Below are positions 1 to 7,702 of a stretch of DNA of 64,000 nucleotides, one piece after another (within the stretch, counting starts at the first letter, position 1; every line of letters starts with the position of its first letter). The notes below the pieces were generated by a model. The model saw only the letters and a list, made by a program, of their open reading frames with translations, was not told where the DNA came from and ran no database searches. The stretch spans positions 186,001 through 250,000 of the forward strand of contig NZ_JACIDB010000002.1 of the NCBI RefSeq assembly GCF_014196115.1. The letters are read 5' to 3'. This DNA is from Sphingomonas aquatilis (lineage in GTDB: Bacteria; Pseudomonadota; Alphaproteobacteria; Sphingomonadales; Sphingomonadaceae). The position numbers and the translations under genes were made by a program.

Positions 1-44
1 TCCTCAACCCGCCGAAGACCCCCACCGCGACGGACGAGGCCTGA
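1..44 (+). CDS. rsfS: 3' end of an upstream gene, probably ribosomal silencing factor RsfS
   Basis: Only the last 13 codons are present, reading LNPPKTPTATDEA and then TGA at 42-44. The fragment has no recognisable motif. The assignment is by synteny: rsfS commonly lies directly before rlmH, and rlmH follows at once. The acidic, alanine- and proline-containing end fits the low-complexity tail of alphaproteobacterial RsfS, but a different gene cannot be excluded. Confidence 0.4.
   Translation, partial: LNPPKTPTATDEA
33..39 (+). promoter_or_regulatory. Shine-Dalgarno-like GACGAGG that decides the rlmH start
   Basis: The heptamer lies inside the last codons of the upstream gene and ends six bases before the ATC at 46. 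It is far too distant to serve the GTG at 61. It is part of the argument that rlmH initiates at ATC 46. Confidence 0.45.
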
Positions 45-45
45 C

Positions 46-468
46 ATCCTTCTCCACATCGTGGCGCGCGGCAAGATCGGGCGATCGCCTGAGGCGGAGC
101 TGGTCGATCGCTATCTGAGGCGGATCGTCTGGCCGACGCGCGTCACCGAACTGCCCGATACCGGCGGCAAGGTGCCCGCGATGGAGCCGCAGACGGTGCG
201 GGTGATGCTGGACGAGAAGGGCGAAGTGCTCGGCTCGCTGGACTTTGCGCGGCGGATCGAGCGGTGGCGCGATAGCGGCACGCGCGAGCTGCGCTTCCTG
301 ATCGGCGCGGCGGACGGTTTCGACGATGTCGAGCGGGCGGGCGCGGACCTGTTGCTGTCGTTCGGGCGTGCGACCTGGCCGCACATGCTGGCGCGGGCGA
401 TGCTGGCCGAGCAGCTGTTCCGCGCGACCGCGATTTTGGCGGGGCATCCCTATCATCGGGAGGGGTGA
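46..468 (+). CDS. rlmH: RlmH, 23S rRNA pseudouridine-1915 N3-methyltransferase
   Basis: SPOUT-class SAM-dependent methyltransferase that methylates pseudouridine 1915 in helix 69 of 23S rRNA. Family signatures seen are the LIGAADGF loop (SAM-binding knot), LPDTGGK near residue 33 and the C-terminal HPYHRE. Starting at ATC 46 gives 140 residues beginning I-L-L-H-I-V-A-R-G, which matches the N-terminal beta strand of known RlmH residue for residue (E. coli M-K-L-Q-L-V-A-V-G, from memory). The first standard start is GTG 61, which would remove five residues of that strand. No ATG, GTG or TTG exists upstream in frame to the window edge. Its stop overlaps the next ATG (TGATG), so the genes are probably translationally coupled. 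Confidence 0.88.
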   Translation: MLLHIVARGKIGRSPEAELVDRYLRRIVWPTRVTELPDTGGKVPAMEPQTVRVMLDEKGEVLGSLDFARRIERWRDSGTRELRFLIGAADGFDDVERAGADLLLSFGRATWPHMLARAMLAEQLFRATAILAGHPYHREG

Positions 469-1727
469 TGGCTGCCATCCCGCACCCGCCCTCACCCTTC
501 CGCGGCTACGCCGCTCCCTCCCTCTCCCGCTGGGAGAGGGAAAAGCCGCCGAAGGCGGCGAAGGGTGAGGGTAGGCGCGTCGCATTCTGTTGTCTCGCTT
601 TCCTCACACTCGCGGTGCCTGCCGAAAGCCAGCCCGTCGTCGACCAGCGCCAGCGGCTCGTCGCGGCCAAGCGCGACGCGGTGATCGCCACGCGTCGGGC
701 CGAAGCGCTGGCGCGCGACGCGGCGGCCGAACGCAACGCTGCGGACAAGGCGCGGGCCGAAGAGGCGGCGCTGGCGGCGCGGGTGCGGGCGGCGGAGGCC
801 AATCTGGCGGCGGCGCGGGCGCGGCAGGCGATCGTCACGCGGTTGCTGGCGGATCAGCAGACCACTCTTGCCACGCAGCAGGCGCCAGTCGCGCGATTGC
901 TCGCGGCGCTGACCGCCTTGGCGCGCCGGCCGGCGGTGGTTGCGATCGCGCAGCCGGGATCGATCGACGACCTCGTCCACGTCCGCGCCGTGCTGGGCGG
1001 GGCGCTGCCGCTGGTGCAGCAGCGGACCGATGGCGTGCGGCGGCAGATCGCACGGACGCGGGGGCTGGAGCGAGACGCGGCGGTCGCTGCGGCGGCGCTG
1101 CGGCGCGGGCGGGCGCAGCTGGAGACGGACCGGGTCGCGCTCGCGACGCTGGAGGCGGCGCACAGGCGTCGCGCCAGCGCGCTCGGGCGCCATGCGATGA
1201 GCGAGGAGGATCGGGCGCTGGCGCTGGGCGAACGCGCGCGGGACCTGGTCGAATCGCTCGGCGACGATGCGGTGGCACAGGCGACTGCGGCGGATCTGGC
1301 GGCACTGCCCGGGCCCCTGCCGCGCCCGCTGGCGCCCGGAACGCGCGTACCGGTGCCGGCGGCGGGGGCGTATCGCCTGCCGGTGCGTGGGCGGCTCGTC
1401 ACCGGGACGGGCGAGATTTCCGACGCGGGCGTGCGGTCGCGCGGGCTGACCTTTGTGGTCGCGGCGGGCGCGCCGGTGGTGGCGCCGGCGGGGGGCGTGG
1501 TGCGCTATGCCAAGGCGTATCGCGGCTATGGCACGATCGTGATCCTCGACCATGGCGACGGCTGGACCAGCCTCGTCACCGGGCTCGCCGCGGCGGGCGT
1601 TCGGCCGGGCGAGCGGATCGCGGCGGGAGCGCCTCTAGGCAGGGCGGCGGGGGGCGAAGAGCCGCGGATCACCGTTGAATTGCGTCGCCGCGGGCGGCCG
1701 GTGGATATCGCCGCGCTGCTGGGCTGA
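468..1727 (+). CDS. M23-family peptidase / EnvC-like murein hydrolase activator
   Basis: 419 residues. After a long basic N-terminus there is a hydrophobic signal segment (VAFCCLAFLTLAVPA), then a long Ala/Arg/Glu-rich coiled coil (about residues 60-270), then a C-terminal LytM/M23 domain (about 295-419). The M23 metal-binding residues look degenerate: the usual H-x-G-x-D is replaced (RSRGLTFVV), and the HxH-type position reads SLVTGLA. This fits a non-catalytic EnvC-type amidase activator rather than an active endopeptidase. The first 35 codons after ATG 468 coincide with a palindromic repeat (489-571), and no other standard start exists before the signal segment, so the repeat appears to be translated. 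It lies between rlmH and ctpA, as in other sphingomonads. Confidence 0.8.
   Translation: MAAIPHPPSPFRGYAAPSLSRWEREKPPKAAKGEGRRVAFCCLAFLTLAVPAESQPVVDQRQRLVAAKRDAVIATRRAEALARDAAAERNAADKARAEEAALAARVRAAEANLAAARARQAIVTRLLADQQTTLATQQAPVARLLAALTALARRPAVVAIAQPGSIDDLVHVRAVLGGALPLVQQRTDGVRRQIARTRGLERDAAVAAAALRRGRAQLETDRVALATLEAAHRRRASALGRHAMSEEDRALALGERARDLVESLGDDAVAQATAADLAALPGPLPRPLAPGTRVPVPAAGAYRLPVRGRLVTGTGEISDAGVRSRGLTFVVAAGAPVVAPAGGVVRYAKAYRGYGTIVILDHGDGWTSLVTGLAAAGVRPGERIAAGAPLGRAAGGEEPRITVELRRRGRPVDIAALLG
489..571. repeat. Palindromic intergenic-type repeat read through as coding sequence
   Basis: Arms CCCTCACCCTT and AAGGGTGAGGG are exact inverted repeats. They enclose two further hairpins (CCTCTCCC/GGGAGAGG and GCCGCC/GGCGGC). 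This type of element is normally intergenic in sphingomonads. Here it lies between the rlmH stop and the signal peptide of the M23 protein and is open in that gene's frame. Confidence 0.75.
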
Positions 1728-1941
1728 GGGTGCCGACGGTTCGCGTCGACCAGGCGTGTCCGGTCTTCCGGTTCGTCCTTGCCCCGCTCCGCTCGCAAAG
1801 ACGGGAGGGGGCGTGCGGATGCGATCGACGGATCGGCAGCAGGCGCGCTGCGCCGTCAGCGACGGTTCAGCCTCGCCGTGCTTTGCTCCGGCTCGCAAAA
1901 GGGATAGACGTGCGGGGTTCTCCCGCCTTGCAGGACTTTCG

Positions 1942-3294
1942 ATGCCCCGTCCGCTGCTGACCGCGACTGCTATCATCGGTTCCCTATCCCTGATCCCGCT
2001 CGCCACGCAGGCGATGGCGGCGGTGGACACGGATACCTATCGCGAATTCGACCAGTTCCTCGACGTCTTCAACCGGATCAAGGCCGATTACGTCGACAAG
2101 GTCGACGACAAGAAGCTGATCAAGGGCGCGATCGAGGGCATGCTCGCGAGCCTCGACCCGCATTCGAGCTATGTCGACGCGCTCGACTACGACAATCTCA
2201 AGATCCAGACCGAGGGCAATTACGGCGGCCTCGGCCTCACCGTCCAGATGGAGGACGGCGCGGTAAAGGTCGTCGCGCCGCAGGAGGATACGCCCGCCTA
2301 TCGCGCCGGTGTGAAGTCGGGCGATTACATCACGCATATCGATGGCAAGCTGATCTACGGCGAGACGCTGGACGAGGCGGTGGCGCTGATGCGCGGCAAG
2401 CCGGGCAGCAAGATCAGCATGACGATCGTCCGCCCCGGACAGGACAAGCCGCTCGACATCACGATGACGCGCGAGGTGATCGTGCAGCGCCCGGTGAAGT
2501 GGGAGGTGCGCGGCGACGTCGGCTACATCAACATCAACACCTTCTCCGAAAGCACCGGCGCGGACACGCGCGCGGCGATCATGGCGATCGACAAGAGCCT
2601 GGGGCATCGACCGCTGGGCTATGTGGTCGACCTGCGCGACAATGGCGGCGGTTTGCTGACGCAGGCGATCGCGGTGAGCGACGCCTTCCTGGATCATGGC
2701 GAGATCGTTTCGCAGCGCGGGCGCGAGAAGAGCGACATCGAACGCTATTTCGCCAAGCCGGGCGACGATGCGCATGGGCTGCCGGTGGTGGTGCTGACCA
2801 ACCCCGGTACGGCCTCGGCGTCCGAAATCGTCGCGGGCGCGCTGCAGGATCATCACCGCGCGCTGATCATGGGCGAGCGCAGCTTCGGCAAGGGATCGGT
2901 GCAGACGCTGCTGCCGCTCGGCCCGCAGACCGCGCTGCGCCTGACCACGGCGCGCTATTACACGCCGTCGGGCCGCAGCGTGCAGGAAGGCGGCATCGAG
3001 CCCGATATCCGCGTACCGCAGATCAGCGATCCCGACATCAAGACGCGCCCCGTGTTCCGCGAGGCCGACCTGCGCCGCCACCTGATCAACGAGGTGAAGG
3101 CGGATAACAAGATCCTCGAGGAAGACACCAAGGACGATCCGCGCTTCGCGATGACCGCGGAGCAGTTGAAGAAGCAGGGGATCGACGACTTCCAGCTCTA
3201 TTATGCGCTGAAGACGGTCGCGCGGCTGGGTGGCGCGGCGCAGGTCGCCGCGGCGACGAAGCCGGTGCCCTCCAGCCGGCCGGGCGGCAAGTGA
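1942..3294 (+). CDS. ctpA: Carboxy-terminal processing protease CtpA (S41 family)
   Basis: 450-residue periplasmic serine protease that trims C-termini of exported proteins. Seen: signal peptide (residues 1-30, cleavage near AMAA), an N-terminal helical cap, a PDZ domain (about 80-160, GGLGLTV to the carboxylate-binding loop) and the S41 domain. The catalytic dyad is Ser292 in TASASE and Lys317 in FGKGSV, 25 residues apart as in Prc. ATG 1942 was chosen because it opens a proper signal peptide and has AGGA six bases upstream. The frame is open further 5' but carries no secretion signal there. The 214 bases before it hold no gene. The last four bases overlap the dsbB start (GTGA). Confidence 0.93.
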   Translation: MPRPLLTATAIIGSLSLIPLATQAMAAVDTDTYREFDQFLDVFNRIKADYVDKVDDKKLIKGAIEGMLASLDPHSSYVDALDYDNLKIQTEGNYGGLGLTVQMEDGAVKVVAPQEDTPAYRAGVKSGDYITHIDGKLIYGETLDEAVALMRGKPGSKISMTIVRPGQDKPLDITMTREVIVQRPVKWEVRGDVGYININTFSESTGADTRAAIMAIDKSLGHRPLGYVVDLRDNGGGLLTQAIAVSDAFLDHGEIVSQRGREKSDIERYFAKPGDDAHGLPVVVLTNPGTASASEIVAGALQDHHRALIMGERSFGKGSVQTLLPLGPQTALRLTTARYYTPSGRSVQEGGIEPDIRVPQISDPDIKTRPVFREADLRRHLINEVKADNKILEEDTKDDPRFAMTAEQLKKQGIDDFQLYYALKTVARLGGAAQVAAATKPVPSSRPGGK

Positions 3295-3785
3295 GCCGCG
3301 CGTTCACCCCCGCCGAGCGGCGCGCGCGGGCCCTTGCGCTGCTGCTGCCCGCGGCACTGCTGGCGGGGGCGTGGTTCTCTCAGCTCGTCGGGCACCTCTA
3401 CCCGTGCGAGATGTGCCACTGGCAGCGCTGGCCGCATTATGCGGCGCTGCCGTTCGCGCTGCTGGCATTCGTCGTGCCGCAGCGGAGCATCGCCAAGGCG
3501 CTGGTGGTGATCGCCGCGCTGCTGATCGCGGTATCGGGCGCGATCGGCGTGGCGCATGCCGGCGTCGAATATCATTGGTGGGAAGGCTTTACCGCCTGCA
3601 CCCAGACGGTCGACCTGCGCGGCCTGGGCCCGGATGCGCGGCTGGAAGCGCTGATGCACGCGCCCATGGTGCGCTGTGATACGCCGCAGTGGACGCTGTT
3701 CGGCATCTCGCTCGCCGGGTTCAACGCGATCTTTTCGCTGGGTGGCGCGTTGCTGATCCTATGGTGGATGAGGAAGGCACGATGA
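3291..3785 (+). CDS. dsbB: Disulfide bond formation protein DsbB
   Basis: 164-residue inner-membrane quinone reductase that reoxidises periplasmic DsbA. Four hydrophobic segments are visible. The first periplasmic loop holds CEMCHWQR (CxxC), and the second loop carries two more cysteines (FTACTQ and VRCDTP), the two pairs that relay electrons to ubiquinone. GTG start overlapping the ctpA stop by four bases; its own TGA overlaps the coq7 ATG. Likely partners in the window are the DsbA-like proteins at 15.8-17.3 kb. Confidence 0.93.
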   Translation: MSRAFTPAERRARALALLLPAALLAGAWFSQLVGHLYPCEMCHWQRWPHYAALPFALLAFVVPQRSIAKALVVIAALLIAVSGAIGVAHAGVEYHWWEGFTACTQTVDLRGLGPDARLEALMHAPMVRCDTPQWTLFGISLAGFNAIFSLGGALLILWWMRKAR

Positions 3786-4345
3786 CCGGGACGATCGCGA
3801 ACGCGCGCAGGCCGCACTGGCGCCCCGGCGACCGGCGCGAGGCGACGAAGGCGATGATCCGCGTCGATCAGGCGGGGGAATATGGCGCGACGCGTATCTA
3901 TGCGGGCCAGCTGGCGGTGCTGGGCGACCGGCATCCGGCGTCGCGCGCGATCCATCATATGGCCGCGCAAGAGGAGCGGCACCGCGCGTTCTTCGATGCG
4001 ATGATGGCGCGCCGCGGCGTGCGGCCGACGCTGTTCCAGCCGTTCTGGGACAAGGCGGGCTTTGCGCTGGGCGCGATCACCGCGGCGATCGGGCCGAATG
4101 CGGCGATGGCCTGCACCGCGGCGGTCGAGACCGAGATCGACAAACACTATCAGCAGCAGCGTGACGAACTGGGCGACAGCGATCCCGAATTGTCGGACGC
4201 GATCGCCGATTTCCAGGCCGAGGAACTGGAGCATCGCGACCATGCGCTGGCCGCGGGCGCGGAACAGGCGGTCGGTTATCCGATCCTGTCGGGCCTGATC
4301 CGGCTGGGCTGCAAGGTCGCGATCGCCACCGCCAAGAGGATTTGA
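3782..4345 (+). CDS. coq7: Coq7, demethoxyubiquinone hydroxylase
   Basis: 187-residue di-iron monooxygenase for the last hydroxylation of ubiquinone synthesis. The carboxylate and histidine ligands of both duplicated halves are visible: E in DQAGEYGA, ExxH in EERHRAFF, E in AVETEIDKH and ExxH in EELEHRDHA. The length is typical of bacterial short Coq7. ATG 3782 overlaps the dsbB stop (ATGA); longer in-frame starts lie inside dsbB. It forms one transcription unit with ctpA and dsbB. Confidence 0.95.
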   Translation: MTGTIANARRPHWRPGDRREATKAMIRVDQAGEYGATRIYAGQLAVLGDRHPASRAIHHMAAQEERHRAFFDAMMARRGVRPTLFQPFWDKAGFALGAITAAIGPNAAMACTAAVETEIDKHYQQQRDELGDSDPELSDAIADFQAEELEHRDHALAAGAEQAVGYPILSGLIRLGCKVAIATAKRI

Positions 4346-4356
4346 GAGGACGACGC

Positions 4357-4863
4357 ATGCGAGCCTTCATCGCCACCGCCTTGATGCTGACCGCCGGCCC
4401 CGCGTTCGCGCAGGAGTTTACGCAGGGCACGCAGTCGGCGGCCCAGCCCCCGGCGCAGACGGTCAGCACGAAGCCGGCGCTGCCCGGCGCGCCCAAGCCG
4501 GTCGTGATCCAGGCACCAGGCGAGGTCGCCAAGCGCGCGCCGATCAACGGCGTGCTCGTTCTCTACGGCAACGAACGCTGCCCGACGAACAGCGACGGGC
4601 AGGAAATCGTGGTGTGCGAACGCCGCAGCGCGCGTGAGCAATATCGCGTGCCCAAGGAATTGCGCGAATTCCAAGTGACGCCGCAGAACGAAAGCTGGGC
4701 GGCCCGCGCGCAGGGCACGCTGGATGCCGGCGTCGGCGCGAACAGCACGGGGAGTTGCTCGACGGTGGGGGCCGGCGGACAGACCGGCTGCTTCCTGCAA
4801 AGCGCGCGGGCAGCGCGTAAGGAGAATCAGGCGCGCAAGGCGGAAGAGGCGCGGGTTCCGTAA
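4357..4863 (+). CDS. Hypothetical exported protein
   Basis: 168 residues, family not recognised. A clear signal peptide (residues 1-20, ending FAQ) is followed by a Pro/Ala/Gln-rich stretch, then a conserved-looking core with two cysteine pairs (NERCPTN / VVCERR and GSCSTV / GCFLQ). This suggests a small disulfide-bonded periplasmic protein. It lies 11 bases after coq7 with AGAGGA before ATG 4357, so it probably belongs to the ctpA-dsbB-coq7 operon. No function is assigned. Confidence 0.75.
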   Translation: MRAFIATALMLTAGPAFAQEFTQGTQSAAQPPAQTVSTKPALPGAPKPVVIQAPGEVAKRAPINGVLVLYGNERCPTNSDGQEIVVCERRSAREQYRVPKELREFQVTPQNESWAARAQGTLDAGVGANSTGSCSTVGAGGQTGCFLQSARAARKENQARKAEEARVP

Positions 4864-4883
4864 GGCGCTGCCTCACACTCCCT

Positions 4884-4991
4884 CGTCACCCCGGACTTGG
4901 TCCGGGGTCCACTCCGCGGCGAGGGGGACGGCTGGAGACACAGTCGCTACCCCCGCGGCCCGGTGGACCCCGGAACGAGTACGGGGTGACG
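4884..4991. repeat. Long-arm palindromic repeat, copy 1 (GTCACCCCGGACT type)
   Basis: Begins CGTCACCCCGGACTTGGTCC and ends with the inverted arm (..GGGGTGACG). The arms of about 28 bases are nearly perfect inverted repeats around a variable centre, and each arm holds its own small hairpin. Related copies are at 10050-10157, 40337-40443, 48110-48194 (shorter) and 60166-60273. Confidence 0.85.
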
Positions 4992-5078
4992 AAGTGGGTG
5001 TGGCGGAGGACGTGGCTCCTACCAACGACTTGGCGGCTCGTGCGACGTCGGCTACCCTCATGGTCAGGGGGAGCACTC

Positions 5079-5588
5079 ATGGCGACGGCGATCGGACGGG
5101 GCGGAACACAGGTAAAGCCTCGGGCCGCCGACACCTATGAAAAGGGGCTGTCGGTTGGCGCGCTGCTGCTGCTCGCCGCCGTGCTGACCGCGATCCTTCG
5201 CGGGCAGACGCAATGGGCGATGGTGCCGGGGATCGTCTGGGCGCATATCCTCACCATCCTCGTCTCGCTGGTGCTGACGCCGATTATTCTGCTGTCGCCG
5301 CGTGGGGACAGGCGGCATCGCGTATTGGGGCGAATCTGGGCGGCGGCGATGCTGCTGACCGCGTTGCTGTCGTTCGGTATCCGCGAGGCGAACGGCGGCT
5401 TCAGCTTTATCCATATCCTGTCGGCATGGGTGGTCATCCAGGTGCCGCTACTCTGGTATGCGGCGCGCACCCACAAGGTTGCGCTGCACCGGGGCAGCGT
5501 GCGCGGCATGGTGACGGGGGCGCTGCTGATCGCGGGATTCTTCACCTTCCCGTTCGGCCGGTTGCTCGGGCGCTGGCTGTTCGGCTGA
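5079..5588 (+). CDS. DUF2306-like integral membrane protein
   Basis: 169 residues with four or five hydrophobic segments and conserved-looking histidines in IVWAHILT and FSFIHILSAW, the pattern I associate with DUF2306. ATG 5079 has AGGGGAGC just upstream. The longer frame would begin inside the preceding repeat, so it was rejected. The next gene starts five bases after the stop, implying co-transcription. Function unknown; the family call is moderate. Confidence 0.7.
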   Translation: MATAIGRGGTQVKPRAADTYEKGLSVGALLLLAAVLTAILRGQTQWAMVPGIVWAHILTILVSLVLTPIILLSPRGDRRHRVLGRIWAAAMLLTALLSFGIREANGGFSFIHILSAWVVIQVPLLWYAARTHKVALHRGSVRGMVTGALLIAGFFTFPFGRLLGRWLFG

Positions 5589-5592
5589 CGGC

Positions 5593-6999
5593 ATGCGCGA
5601 CGTGCGCATCGTCCTGTTCGCGCTCGTCTGGCTGAGCTGTGTCTGGTTCGGATCGTGGGAGCGCAACGACAATCAGGCGACGCGGATGTACGCGGCGATC
5701 GGGCTGGTCGAGTGCGGCGATGCCTCGATCGATCCCTATGCGACGCTGACCATCGACAAGGCGATGTTCGGCGGGCGCACCTATCTGGACAAGCCACCGG
5801 GCATGACGCTGATGGCGCTGCCGGCGGTGTGGATCGCCGATCGCGTCACCGGCGACCGGGCAAGCCATTATGACAGCGCGATCGGGGGCTATGACTTCGA
5901 CCGCTACCTTCGGTTGCGCGTGCGGCTGGCGGTGGCGATGGGGCCGGCGCTGCTGACTGCGCTCGCCGCGGTGCTGCTGTTCGATCTGGGCGTAGGGCTG
6001 AGCGGCAGCGCGGGCGCGGGGTTGTTCGCCGCGCTGGGCTATGCGCTGGGTACGCCGGTGTGGGGCTGGTCGACGACGCTGTTGGGGCATGCGGTGGTCG
6101 CGGACCTGTATGTCGTGGCGATCTGGGCTGTGTGGCGCGGACTGTCCCTGCCGCGGGGGGCGAGCGGCCATGCGCTGCTGGCCGGCGTGGCGCTCGGTTG
6201 GGCGATGGTGGTCGAGCATCAGGCGGTGCTGGCCGGCGCAGTGATTGCGCTGTGGGCGGCGTGGGCGGCGCGCGAGCGGGCGGACCGCGGCTGGCTGATC
6301 GGCGCGGCGCTGATCGGCGGGGCGATCGCGCTGGTGCCGTTCGCGACCTATAATCTCGTCGCCTTCGGAACGCCGTTCCGGATCGGCTACGCCGGCGTCG
6401 TCGGCTGGGAGGGCATGCACCAGGGGCTGTTCGGGCTGGGCGTGCCGCGCGTGTCGGTGCTGCGCGAGGTGACGATCGGCGCGCGCTATGGGCTGATCTG
6501 GGTCGCGCCCGTGTTGGTGCTGGCGCCATATGGGCTGTGGATGTGGGGACAGCGGCCGCGGACGCGCAGCCTGGCGGTTGCCGCAGCGCTGGCGGCGATC
6601 GTCGTGCTGCTAGTCAATGCGGCCTATATCTATTGGCAGGGCGGCAACACCACCGGGCCCCGGTTCGCGATCCCCGCGGTGGCGCCGCTGGCGCTGGGCC
6701 TTGCCGCCGCCTGGGCGCATGCCGGGGATCGCAGCATCCGGATCGGCATGGCTGCGCTGCTGGCCCTGTCGATCGCGGTCAATGCGACGATCGCCTCGGC
6801 CGAAATCTTCGCGCCGCCGGGCAGCGCCTTTCCCGTCTGGCAGGCGGTGATCGCCGGGCCGTTCGCCGACGGTGTCCTGCGCACCATGCCGAGCGAGTGG
6901 TTCGGCTGGAGCCCCTGGGCGGGCTTCCGCTGGTGGTGCGCGCTCGCGCTGCCGATGCTGGGGTGGCTTGTCTGGCGGGTGCGGCGCGTTCAGGCCTGA
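5593..6999 (+). CDS. Polytopic membrane protein, GT-C glycosyltransferase-like
   Basis: 468 residues with roughly ten membrane segments. An early hydrophilic loop holds ERNDNQATR and TYLDKPPGM. An acidic residue after helix 1 and a DKPP motif are typical of the ArnT/PMT-like GT-C fold, which transfers sugars from polyprenyl phosphates on the periplasmic side. The acceptor and donor cannot be read from the sequence. It follows the DUF2306-like gene by four bases and converges with the dedA gene, overlapping it by ten bases. Confidence 0.65.
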   Translation: MRDVRIVLFALVWLSCVWFGSWERNDNQATRMYAAIGLVECGDASIDPYATLTIDKAMFGGRTYLDKPPGMTLMALPAVWIADRVTGDRASHYDSAIGGYDFDRYLRLRVRLAVAMGPALLTALAAVLLFDLGVGLSGSAGAGLFAALGYALGTPVWGWSTTLLGHAVVADLYVVAIWAVWRGLSLPRGASGHALLAGVALGWAMVVEHQAVLAGAVIALWAAWAARERADRGWLIGAALIGGAIALVPFATYNLVAFGTPFRIGYAGVVGWEGMHQGLFGLGVPRVSVLREVTIGARYGLIWVAPVLVLAPYGLWMWGQRPRTRSLAVAAALAAIVVLLVNAAYIYWQGGNTTGPRFAIPAVAPLALGLAAAWAHAGDRSIRIGMAALLALSIAVNATIASAEIFAPPGSAFPVWQAVIAGPFADGVLRTMPSEWFGWSPWAGFRWWCALALPMLGWLVWRVRRVQA

Positions 7000-7628
7000 G
7001 GCGTGCGCTTCAGGCCGCGGACGCGGTGCCAGATGTAGAAGGCGACGAGGGCGATCAGGATGATGCCGATCGCGAGGTCGGCGCGGTGGAAGGCGGCCTT
7101 GACGCGGGGGTCGCTGTCCCACTTGCTGCCCAGCTTCATGCCGACCCAGGCGAGGCCGAAGCACCACGGCCAGCTGCCGAGGAAGGTGTAGACGTGGAAG
7201 GGCACCAGCCGCATCCGCGCGACGCCCGCGGGAAAGGCGATGAAGCTGCGAATGACGGGGAGCAGGCGGCCGATCAGCACTGCGATCGAGCCCCAGCGCG
7301 CGAAGAAGCGATCCGCGGCGTCGAGCTCGCCCGGGCCGATCAGCAGATAGCGGCCCCAGCGTTCCGCGACCGGCCGGCCGCCGCGCTTGCCGATCTCATA
7401 GGCGACGATCGAGCCGAGGTTGCAGCCGATCGCGCCCGCGGTCGCCGCCAGATACAGGTCGAAGCGGCCGGTCGAGACGAGATAGCCCGCGAACGGCATG
7501 ATGATTTCGGACGGCAGGGGGATGCAGGCGCTTTCGATCGCCATCAGGATCGCGATGCCGACGTAGCCGCCGCTGGAGATGACCCAGATCGTGAAGGTGG
7601 CGAGGACGCCCAGGATTTTCTCGAACAT
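6990..7628 (-). CDS. DedA-family membrane protein (VTT domain)
   Basis: 212 residues. Family features: MAIESACIPLPSEIIMPFAGYL near the N-terminus (reentrant segment with conserved E and P), GSIVAYEIGKRGG, and the FARWGSIAVLIGRLLPVIRSF block with G-R-x-x-P-x-x-R. DedA proteins act as undecaprenyl-phosphate or phospholipid scramblases/flippases; which one applies here is unknown. Start at ATG 7628; the 52 extra codons upstream have no membrane character and run into the divergent reductase gene. Confidence 0.88.
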   Translation of the reverse strand: MFEKILGVLATFTIWVISSGGYVGIAILMAIESACIPLPSEIIMPFAGYLVSTGRFDLYLAATAGAIGCNLGSIVAYEIGKRGGRPVAERWGRYLLIGPGELDAADRFFARWGSIAVLIGRLLPVIRSFIAFPAGVARMRLVPFHVYTFLGSWPWCFGLAWVGMKLGSKWDSDPRVKAAFHRADLAIGIILIALVAFYIWHRVRGLKRTPQA

Positions 7629-7702
7629 GGGCGGGGGGCTTGGCGGATCGCACGGGTTTAGGGAAGGGGGAACCGGATACGCTGCTGGGACGCTGTGCGA
7701 CG

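Noticed and set aside
492..1553. 353-codon minus-strand frame over the M23 gene
   Set aside because: Arg/His-rich shadow; the + strand frame has a signal peptide, coiled coil and LytM domain.
1942..3294. Longer ctpA start at 1675 inside the M23 gene
   Set aside because: The extra 89 codons overlap the M23 3' end and intergenic DNA and would bury the obvious signal peptide at 1942.
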